Source: Chitinophagaceae bacterium
Lineage (GTDB): Bacteria > Bacteroidota > Bacteroidia > Chitinophagales > Chitinophagaceae
DNA: 64,000 nt
NCBI GenBank assembly: GCA_020403425.1
Contig: JADBXR010000017.1
Coordinates: 1-64,000 of the forward strand
Direction of reading: 5' to 3'
The notes beneath the pieces are model-generated. The model was not told where the DNA came from. It saw only the letters and a list, made by a program, of their open reading frames with translations, and ran no database searches. The position numbers and the translations under genes were made by a program. Positions 54,543-61,017 of the stretch are shown here, one piece after another (positions within the stretch are counted from its first letter, which is position 1; each line of letters starts with the position of its first letter).

Positions 54543-54608
54543 TTAAAATCGTTAACAACTCTGCCATATTTTAGTGATTATAACATTGATTAATTAAAAC
54601 TATTAAAT

Positions 54609-54779
54609 ATGATAAAAGCTATATTAGTAGGAATTGTTATTCTTGGTGGCGGCTTGTTATTGGCTGTCTCTTATTCAAAAGCAGATGATAATAATGATCG
54701 GGATACAAAGCGACTTATTTTAGCTGTTATATTGGCTATCGTATTACTTGGTATTTTCTTTGGGTCAGATTCAGATTAA
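54609..54779 (+). CDS. 56-residue two-helix membrane protein
   Basis: The open frame ATG 54609 to TAA 54779 gives 56 residues. Two strong hydrophobic helices (AILVGIVILGGGLLLAVSY and LILAVILAIVLLGIFFG) are joined by a polar loop (SKADDNNDRDTKR). The pattern is that of a small hairpin membrane protein. It follows the HNH gene by 66 bases. Small proteins like this can be holin-like, toxin-like or regulatory; nothing here picks one. Confidence 0.55.
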   Translation: MIKAILVGIVILGGGLLLAVSYSKADDNNDRDTKRLILAVILAIVLLGIFFGSDSD

Positions 54780-54806
54780 ATATGCTTGACAATTAAATAC
54801 CATGTT

Positions 54807-55265
54807 TTATTCCATCCCGGGTAAGATCAAACTCCAGTTTACATTGGCTTGGTGGAGTGATTTAGCAATATAGTATCCGCCTTTTTTAGTTATATCAAAT
54901 TCAGATATATCACATCTGTTTTGCTGTCGCATTCCAAGAAATCTACTCGATTTTGACCATGCTGATCTTATTTTCGCCTCTAATTCAGAATATGACAGAT
55001 CGGATTGTATGAGGCAATGAAGATGATATCTAAAAAGATCCGCATGGGGCTCCGCAACCCAACACATTTTCAAATCCATTTTAGAAAGGGATGCTAATGT
55101 CTTGTATAGCCTTAGAGCAAGTTTCTCGGCACTGTACATGCTAAGTCTATACTCAGTAGTAAATGTGCAGATTGCAGTCCATGGATACATTTCGTGAATG
55201 CTTCTGCCAATTTCTGGGTTGGGATATTTTGCTGTGTTCATATCATTGGTATTTAGTGGATACAC
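54807..55265 (-). CDS. HUH-type Rep/relaxase-like protein
   Basis: The 152-residue protein has the order of HUH endonucleases. A first strand AICTFTTEYRL is followed by the metal-binding motif HLHCLI (RYHLHCLIQ) and later a Tyr motif GGYYIAKSL, where Tyr is the expected nucleophile. The fold makes a single-strand nick and stays attached to the DNA. The start may be 55241, since the first Met precedes a polar tail. It is small for a full Rep, so it may serve mobilisation or rolling-circle replication of the element. Confidence 0.65.
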   Translation of the reverse strand: MYPLNTNDMNTAKYPNPEIGRSIHEMYPWTAICTFTTEYRLSMYSAEKLALRLYKTLASLSKMDLKMCWVAEPHADLFRYHLHCLIQSDLSYSELEAKIRSAWSKSSRFLGMRQQNRCDISEFDITKKGGYYIAKSLHQANVNWSLILPGME

Positions 55266-55373
55266 CTCCTGTACAAGTAACCAGGGTTAAATCAATTATT
55301 CGGAATTACAAACTTGTTATATTCAATCAAATGAAATCTGTGTACTTAACCTCAATCAAAAAGAAATCAAGGA

Positions 55374-55658
55374 CTACCTTTTTGATAGGGCATTTTCTTT
55401 TATCTCGTCAAGTGTTGATTCTCTGGTTTTGAGCATCCAAGCGTCCAATTCTGCTCTTTTGAAGTAAATAAGCTTGCTACCTTCAGGTCTATAAAATGGG
55501 ATCTTCTTTGAAGAAGTAAGCTTATACAAACTTGACTTTTTGATTTTTAGATACCCAACAGCATCAGCTAATGGCAATATCTCCCTCTTTACAATTTCAC
55601 TTTCTGAAATAAGCATCTTTATTTCAGCTAACTCGATCTGGATTTTATGAAAGTTCAT
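55374..55658 (-). CDS. Excisionase-like MerR/HTH_17 DNA-binding protein
   Basis: The 94-residue protein has a helix-turn-helix of the excisionase type: PLADAVGYLKIKKSSLYKLTSSKKIPFYR, then LIYFKRAELDAWML. It is placed about 300 bases inside the right end of element A, next to the 11-bp repeats. I infer a recombination directionality factor that helps the integrase excise the element. It is on the opposite strand to the integrase. Confidence 0.82.
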   Translation of the reverse strand: MNFHKIQIELAEIKMLISESEIVKREILPLADAVGYLKIKKSSLYKLTSSKKIPFYRPEGSKLIYFKRAELDAWMLKTRESTLDEIKENALSKR

Positions 55659-55892
55659 ACAGATTCGATAGATTGTTTTGTATCATATCGAATGCAACTA
55701 AACGAAAAAAAATGATGCTAAACCCATGCTAAACCCACATTAAACCCATATACCCCTTTTTTATGCAGCACGGAGGAAGGGGCTTTTAAATATTTGTTCT
55801 GATTTAGGCATTTTGCCAACTTTGAATGAAAGATGCTGTCGTTAAGTGAGTGTGTTTAGAATGGAAAGGACTCGAGTATTTGAAGGACGGGA

Positions 55893-55914
55893 AATGTATG
55901 CAAATTGTATGCAA
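55893..55914. promoter_or_regulatory. Two 11-bp repeats, integrase arm-type sites (right)
   Basis: The units AATGTATGCAA (55893-55903) and ATTGTATGCAA (55904-55914) match the repeat type found beside the left attachment site at 33701-33744. They lie just inside the right attachment copy. Shared repeats at both ends mark the boundaries of element A. Confidence 0.68.
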
Positions 55915-55962
55915 ACTAAAAAGCAGCTATGAGTTGTTACATCATAACTGCTTGATAATTAA

Positions 55963-56005
55963 GTGGGCCCACCAGGGCATGATCCTGGGACCCCCTGATT
56001 ATGAG
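55963..56005 (-). repeat. Attachment site copy 2: tRNA(CAU) 3' fragment between elements A and B
   Basis: These 43 bases are identical to 33533-33575. The flanks differ on both sides and no terminator precedes this copy, so it is a junction created by integration rather than the native tRNA end. No 5' half of a tRNA follows, which means another element was inserted behind it. It forms the left end of element B. Confidence 0.85.
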
Positions 56006-56133
56006 TCGCTTTTGTTTTGTTATCAGCTGTTAACGATTTATAATAAAATTTCATAAAACCCTTACTGTTACTGCATTTCAGAGAAATATTGCTTAATCTT
56101 GATTTTTGAATTTGACAACTGGTTTCAAAAAAC

Positions 56134-56157
56134 ATGTATCAAATTATGTATCAAATT
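56134..56157. promoter_or_regulatory. Two 12-bp repeats upstream of integrase B
   Basis: ATGTATCAAATT occurs twice in tandem (56134-56145, 56146-56157), ending 12 bases before the integrase start. The position matches the 11-bp arm-type repeats of element A, but the sequence differs (TATCA versus TATGCA). This suggests each integrase has its own arm sites. Confidence 0.58.
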
Positions 56158-56169
56158 TAAGATTATAGA

Positions 56170-57420
56170 ATGAAAGAACATCGAGTAACAATTAAAGTAG
56201 TCCCAGATACCCGGAGAAGCAAAGTTTCCGGTAAATATCCATTGAAACTTCGACTTACCAGTAAAGGGGAGAGGCGATACTATAATACCATTTTTGATGT
56301 TTCTGCAGAAGAATGGGAGGCTATCAATTCCGGTCAGATCAAAGGGCGGTTAAGAACGATCCGGAATGAGATCAGCGCCTTAGAATTGAATGCAGAGGAT
56401 ACTATCAGACTAATGGATGAATTTTCATTTCCAAAGTTCGAAAAACGGTTTTATAAAAACTCCGGTGGGTCTAGGACAATTAAGGACTTATTCCAAGAGT
56501 ACATCAAACAATTAGTAATAGAAGAACGATTTGGAACTGCAGAGGCTTATCAAACAGCCTGTAATGCCTTAATAAAGTTTAAAGGAGATAAGAAGGTCTC
56601 AGAAATAACTACTGAGTATTTGTCTGGATTCGAAGAGTATTTGTTGGGCAAGGGAAGAAGTATTACGACGGTTGGTATCTATTTAAGACCCCTTAGAGTG
56701 GTTTTAAATATTGCTTTAAATGAAGGATTGATTACCAGGCAAGATTATCCTTTCGGTAAACACAGATATATTATACCTGCTGGCCATAATATCAAAAAAG
56801 CAATTAATAAAACAGAAATAGCTAAAATCTTCAATTATGAATGTACCAATGGCTATTTCGAAGAAAGATCCCGTGATTTTTGGTTGCTTAGTTATCTGTG
56901 TAATGGTATGAACATGATGGATTTGTGCCAGCTGAAGATTAAAAACCTACAGCCGAATTATCTCTACTTTATCAGGGAGAAGACAAAAAACACCCGAAGA
57001 GCCGATCCACAGATAATAACTGTTTATAGGTCTCCAGAAATAGATCAAATCATCCGAAAATGGCGGAACAAGCAAAGCGTTAATCCCGAATCTTACCTCT
57101 TTAATGAATTGTTCGTAGGTGACGATGCCTTAACGATCAGAAATAAAATCAAACAATTCACCAAAGTCACTAATGAATGGATGAAAAAAATTGGTGAGAA
57201 ATTGGGAATCGACACAAAGCTTACCACTTATGTAGCCAGACACTCATTTGCGACAGTCTTGGTACAGGATGCCCAGGCTCCTATCAAATATATCAGCGAA
57301 AAGCTCGGTCATTCCAATATCAGTACTACTGAAAAATATCTGGCTAATTTCAATGTTGAGACAGATATGCAATATGCAGGGGCGCTAACAAGGTTCGAAA
57401 AGGTCAATAAAGCTAAATAG
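56170..57420 (+). CDS. Tyrosine site-specific integrase of element B
   Basis: The 416-residue protein has the same layout as the integrase at 33758. A SAM-like domain (TAEAYQTACNALIKF, then YLRPLRVVLNIAL) precedes the catalytic domain with VARHSFATVL, EKLGHSN and the nucleophile in TEKYLANF. The Arg I position is again occupied by Asn/Met (LCNGMNMMDLCQLK). The two proteins are clearly homologous but diverged. Both sit just inside copies of the same attachment repeat, so both probably recognise the same tRNA. Confidence 0.95.
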   Translation: MKEHRVTIKVVPDTRRSKVSGKYPLKLRLTSKGERRYYNTIFDVSAEEWEAINSGQIKGRLRTIRNEISALELNAEDTIRLMDEFSFPKFEKRFYKNSGGSRTIKDLFQEYIKQLVIEERFGTAEAYQTACNALIKFKGDKKVSEITTEYLSGFEEYLLGKGRSITTVGIYLRPLRVVLNIALNEGLITRQDYPFGKHRYIIPAGHNIKKAINKTEIAKIFNYECTNGYFEERSRDFWLLSYLCNGMNMMDLCQLKIKNLQPNYLYFIREKTKNTRRADPQIITVYRSPEIDQIIRKWRNKQSVNPESYLFNELFVGDDALTIRNKIKQFTKVTNEWMKKIGEKLGIDTKLTTYVARHSFATVLVQDAQAPIKYISEKLGHSNISTTEKYLANFNVETDMQYAGALTRFEKVNKAK

Positions 57421-57488
57421 CACTTAATTTAATGATAATCAATTGTTTACTGAATGACAGCTTATTTCTTGACTTTAAAAAAGCCCTA

Positions 57489-57563
57489 TTTTGTCACTAT
57501 TATTTAAAAAATGGTGACAAAAAAGTGCGTTAATGTCACTATTTTTACAAAAATGGTGACAAT
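57489..57563. promoter_or_regulatory. Paired inverted repeats, antitoxin autoregulation site
   Basis: Two inverted repeats share a TTGTCACTATT / AATGGTGACAA motif. The first is TTTTGTCAC (57489-57497) with GTGACAAAA (57514-57522); the second is near 57533-57563. AbiEi antitoxins are known to bind paired inverted repeats in their own promoter. The sites overlap the possible early start codons at 57511 and 57553, which favours the start at 57562. Confidence 0.7.
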
Positions 57564-58191
57564 GGGAGATACACATAACACTATAGAAACTGCTGTCAAG
57601 CTAAAAAGGAAAGGAGAATTGATTTTTCCATCTGATTTCAGAGGATTAGGAACTACTGATGCTATCAAAAAAGCATTATCGAGATTGGCACAAAATGGAA
57701 AGATCAAACGGCTGACAACAGGAATATATTATATACCTAAAAAAGATCCCCTTTTTGGAGAACGCCCCCCATCTGCAGAAGAAGTTGTTGAAATGATCGC
57801 TAAAAAGGAAAAAATAAATATAAAGCCGGCAGGATCTTATGCACTTAATAGATTGGGTTTAACAACTCAGGTTCCAACTCGACGGGTTTATATTACAGAT
57901 GGGCACGCCAAACAGTTTTCAATAGGTAAGCTTGAGATTAAGTTCAAGCCGACAACTCATAAAAGGCTATCCAGAAAAGGTTCAATTAGCAGTCTTGTTA
58001 TACAGGCACTCGAAGAATTGGATATTAATAACATTGATAAGGATACAGAACAAAAAATTAAAATGCTTCTTCAAAATGAAAAACCACCAATATTGAAGCA
58101 TGATCTTGAATTGACACCAGCCAGGATAAGCGATTACATTGTGAAACTTTTAAAAGAGAAAAAGAATGATATCCTGGTTAAAACTAACTAA
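57562..58191 (+). CDS. DUF6088/AbiEi-type antitoxin
   Basis: From the ATG at 57562 the protein has 209 residues and begins MGDTHNTIETAVKLKRKGEL. The winged helix is FPSDFRGLGTTDAIKKALSRL, then NGKIKRLTTGIYYIPKK. The rest matches DUF6088, antitoxins paired with AbiEii toxins. Earlier ATGs at 57511 and 57553 lie inside operator repeats. Its end overlaps the toxin gene by 26 bases. Confidence 0.86.
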   Translation: MGDTHNTIETAVKLKRKGELIFPSDFRGLGTTDAIKKALSRLAQNGKIKRLTTGIYYIPKKDPLFGERPPSAEEVVEMIAKKEKINIKPAGSYALNRLGLTTQVPTRRVYITDGHAKQFSIGKLEIKFKPTTHKRLSRKGSISSLVIQALEELDINNIDKDTEQKIKMLLQNEKPPILKHDLELTPARISDYIVKLLKEKKNDILVKTN

Positions 58192-59179
58192 CGACCAACG
58201 AAAGACAATCATTGATTCAGCTGAACAAATGAGTGGGATCAATGCAAAAGCAATTGAAAAAGACTGGTGGGTAACTCTTTGTCTGAAAGCCCTTTTCCAA
58301 ACGAAATATGCTGATAATATTCTCTTTAAAGGAGGCACCTCGTTAAGTAAGTGTTGGAAATTAATATCCCGTTTTTCTGAAGATATAGACATTGCACTAG
58401 ATCCAACTGTGTTTGGGATGCCTTATCAGGAAAATCCATCAAAAGGCTTTGTTGACAAGCTAAAACGGACAGGTAGCACTTTCACTAGCAACGAATTTAA
58501 GGATGAATTGGAAAATCAGCTTGCGATTATTGGTGTGCCTGCAGGAATTCTTGTGGTAGAATCAGCATCAATAAAATCAGACATGCCAGATACTGATCCG
58601 CAAACCTTGTTTATAAAATACAAGTCACTATACGAATCCAATCCATATTTGGCAGACGAAGTAAAAATAGAAGTAGGCGTTCGTTCAATACGATTACCGT
58701 TGGAAAAGGTTTCTATTCAATCTTTGTTGAATGAATTCAATCCCTATCCTGCCTATTCGGAAATACCTTTTGAAGTTGCGGCAGCTGCACCGAGAAAAAC
58801 ATTTTTAGAAAAGCTATTTCTCTTACACGAGGAATTCGGGAAACCAGACAAAAGTAGAATCCGATCACAAAGAATGTCTAGACATTTATACGATATTTAT
58901 AAAATGATCCATTCTTCATTTGCAGCAGAGGCTTTAGATGATAAGGAATTGTACTCTGGTCTGATGAAACATCGGGAAAGATATATGCGTATATCCTGGG
59001 TTCAATATGAAACACTTGCTCCAGACAAACTATCTTTTCTACCTCCGCAAGAGGTCTTAGATGAATATAGAAAGGACTACCAGGTAATGCAAGAGCAAAT
59101 GATCCATGAAAAGGCCGCTACCTTCGATGAGATTATTAGAGAACTGGCTGTGTTACAAAATGAAATTCGGGAAGTATAA
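58166..59179 (+). CDS. AbiEii/AbiGii-type nucleotidyltransferase toxin (element B)
   Basis: The 337-residue protein has the nucleotidyltransferase motif FKGGTSLSKCW followed by FSEDIDIALD, and a Lys/Arg-rich C-terminal helical domain (MSRHLYDIYKMIHSSF). It is the partner of the antitoxin in front, with overlapping genes. It is distinct from the AbiEii gene at 48272 in length and sequence, so it is not a recent duplicate. It probably inhibits growth on phage infection. Confidence 0.9.
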   Translation: MISWLKLTNDQRKTIIDSAEQMSGINAKAIEKDWWVTLCLKALFQTKYADNILFKGGTSLSKCWKLISRFSEDIDIALDPTVFGMPYQENPSKGFVDKLKRTGSTFTSNEFKDELENQLAIIGVPAGILVVESASIKSDMPDTDPQTLFIKYKSLYESNPYLADEVKIEVGVRSIRLPLEKVSIQSLLNEFNPYPAYSEIPFEVAAAAPRKTFLEKLFLLHEEFGKPDKSRIRSQRMSRHLYDIYKMIHSSFAAEALDDKELYSGLMKHRERYMRISWVQYETLAPDKLSFLPPQEVLDEYRKDYQVMQEQMIHEKAATFDEIIRELAVLQNEIREV

Positions 59180-59204
59180 TTTGGAGCTGTCAAATAAGCG
59201 TTGA

Positions 59205-59885
59205 TTAATTTAATCCGAAGGATTTTTTATATTCTTTGTGCATAAAGGTGATTATCCAATCGATATTATCTTCATATCTTGACTTCCGGAGGGCCGTAAA
59301 ATATTCCTCCTTGTCCTCTATGAAAACTGTTCCTAATGGTAGCCCATAATAGGCTTGTATATAATTCATAATCAGTCTACTAGTGCGGCCATTCCCATCG
59401 TAAAACGGATGTATTGAAACGAGATTATAATGTGCCGCGAAGGATAAGTTTAATTGATCTTCAATATTATTGGGGTTAAGTAGTAGCATCTTTTCTTGTA
59501 AGGAACGAACAAATTCTTTAGTGAGCTTTTCTACTTTATTATAACCTGGGAAATATGTACCACCAGCATTAACATTGCCCTTACGAAATTCGCCGTTGGA
59601 TGCATCTACCTGTCCGAGGGGAGTATTGTAAATGCTGCCTGTGTTTTTCATAATAAGTGCATTAATATGTTTGATTAGCTCTACTGTAATTGGGTTTCGT
59701 TTAACTGCAATTTCGAGAGTATATGTAAGAGCAGCATCATGATCTTTAACCATCAACACATCAATGATGGATTTACCAGCTGGTGAGACTCCTTTATTCA
59801 AGAATAAACGAATTTCATCAGCTGTCAATAAACAACCTTCTATTGCAGTAGAATGATATGTAATAATATGATTTTCTAATTTCAA
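59205..59885 (-). CDS. Fic-family AMPylase-like protein
   Basis: The 226-residue protein has the Fic motif HPFYDGNGRTSR with catalytic His. An N-terminal inhibitory-helix motif STAIEG (the S/T-x-x-x-E-G form) is also present. In the family the Glu blocks ATP binding until released. It transfers AMP or a related group to a target protein. It converges on the toxin gene with a 26-base gap. It may be part of element B's defence or toxin cargo. Confidence 0.9.
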   Translation of the reverse strand: MKLENHIITYHSTAIEGCLLTADEIRLFLNKGVSPAGKSIIDVLMVKDHDAALTYTLEIAVKRNPITVELIKHINALIMKNTGSIYNTPLGQVDASNGEFRKGNVNAGGTYFPGYNKVEKLTKEFVRSLQEKMLLLNPNNIEDQLNLSFAAHYNLVSIHPFYDGNGRTSRLIMNYIQAYYGLPLGTVFIEDKEEYFTALRKSRYEDNIDWIITFMHKEYKKSFGLN

Positions 59886-60723
59886 GTTGATAATCCTCCT
59901 TAGCCTTGTATTCCTCCATTATTAAATAGGTATAAATGTAACAAAGACAAGAGAAATAATAATTGTCTCGGCTTTTTTTATACTTATTTCCATTAATACC
60001 TGTTACTTTTTGCAAGTAGTTTCCAAAATAATTTGTGGCAGTAATAAAGACATATCCCTCCCCATTATATCTGCATTTCGTTATACTTCAGAATTACTTC
60101 AATTGCTTACAACTCGTCTAACCTACTGAATAAAAAAATGCTTTATCAATATTCATAATTTGGTAACCACCTGCAAAAACCTTAGGTGTAATATTTAGCG
60201 TTTACTATTTATGCTTAAAGAGTGTTAGCTCACCCGTGTAAGTAAAAGCAAGTTTAATAAAATAAGGAGCCTCTGCATAAACTCAAATGGTATACCTCCA
60301 TAGTCTTGTAAGTAGATCTCCCGCACTATTGAGGGTGAAATACACACTACCCGAAATATTTCGATGCAACCAAATGGTTAACAATTTTTTTTTGAGAGGG
60401 GGAATTCATATATTTAATTGTTGTAAGCAAGCCTAAAAGACGACACTACACAAGACAAACAGCTTGACAGGTGGACATCATACAGGTCATACTTCAACTC
60501 GACAACAGGTAAGCCGCCACTCAAGCCAACCCGATGTTTTTTTTCCACCGCACATTTTTTAAAAACTTTTTTAAGACAGCCCGCATTTGGCACATTTGGT
60601 TTTGCCCAACCTACAAGCCGACCCTTCACAAAACCCGAAGAGCCAAATTTTAGCACACACACGGAAAACGTTATAATTAATTTTGTTATATTTGCCAATA
60701 TTTGTCAAGACAATAATTTTATA
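59886..60723. other. Long intergenic region before the XRE/helicase operon
   Basis: About 840 bases with no convincing gene. The left part is AT-rich without structure I can name. The right part (about 60430-60680) is different: GC-richer, with a tract (GACGACACTACACAAGACAA, later TTTGGCACATTTGGTTTTGC on the other reading) that gives open but unconvincing frames on the minus strand. It may be a repeated non-coding family. The promoter of the XRE gene lies at its right end. Confidence 0.4.
60687..60694 (+). promoter_or_regulatory. Candidate -7 promoter box for the XRE/helicase operon
   Basis: TATATTTG at 60687-60694 matches the Bacteroidota -7 consensus TAnnTTTG exactly and lies 29 bases before the XRE start codon. 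A matching -33 TTG box about 20 bases upstream is not clear. A second similar ATATTTG follows at about 60698. Confidence 0.5.
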
Positions 60724-61017
60724 ATGGCGACACAACTCGGAGACAAAATCAGAGAGCTTAGAACAAAACAAAACCTGCTTTTAAGACAGGTTGCTTCTAA
60801 ACTTGACGCTGACACTTCTATCATCAGCAAAATGGAGAGAGGTGAAAGACCAATCAAGAAAGAGCAAATTGCAATCTTGGCTGACATTCTTAAAGCCGAC
60901 AAAGAAGAACTTCATACACTTTGGCTGGCTGACCAAGTTATGGACGTAATAAAGGACGAGCCATTAGCTGACGAAGCTCTCAAATCAGTTTCTAAGAAAA
61001 TCAAAAAAGGGAAATAG
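60724..61017 (+). CDS. XRE-family control protein
   Basis: The 97-residue protein is a helix-turn-helix regulator (LGDKIRELRTKQNLLLRQVA, then DTSIISKMERGERPIKKEQI) with a short acidic C-terminal tail. It is followed without any gap by the helicase gene (stop at 61015-61017, ATG at 61018). This is the typical restriction-type controller (C-protein) layout, in which the regulator delays or tunes toxic nuclease expression. Confidence 0.9.
   Translation: MATQLGDKIRELRTKQNLLLRQVASKLDADTSIISKMERGERPIKKEQIAILADILKADKEELHTLWLADQVMDVIKDEPLADEALKSVSKKIKKGK

Larger units (their letters stand above)
33533..56005. mobile_element. Integrative element A carrying a composite defence operon
   Basis: The element is bounded by exact 43-bp tRNA-derived repeats. 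An integrase gene lies 183 bases inside the left repeat. Related 11-bp TGTATGCA repeats occur inside both ends (33701-33744 and 55893-55914). The left two thirds is a leftward defence operon and the right third a rightward set of recombination or mobilisation genes with an excisionase-like gene at the end. No type IV secretion genes are visible, so transfer would need help from another element. Confidence 0.85.

Noticed and set aside
60414..60698. Minus-strand frame of 94 codons and its neighbour at 60571-60771
   Set aside because: They overlap the XRE promoter and start region on the other strand. The protein has no domain and the frame lies in a repetitive non-coding tract.
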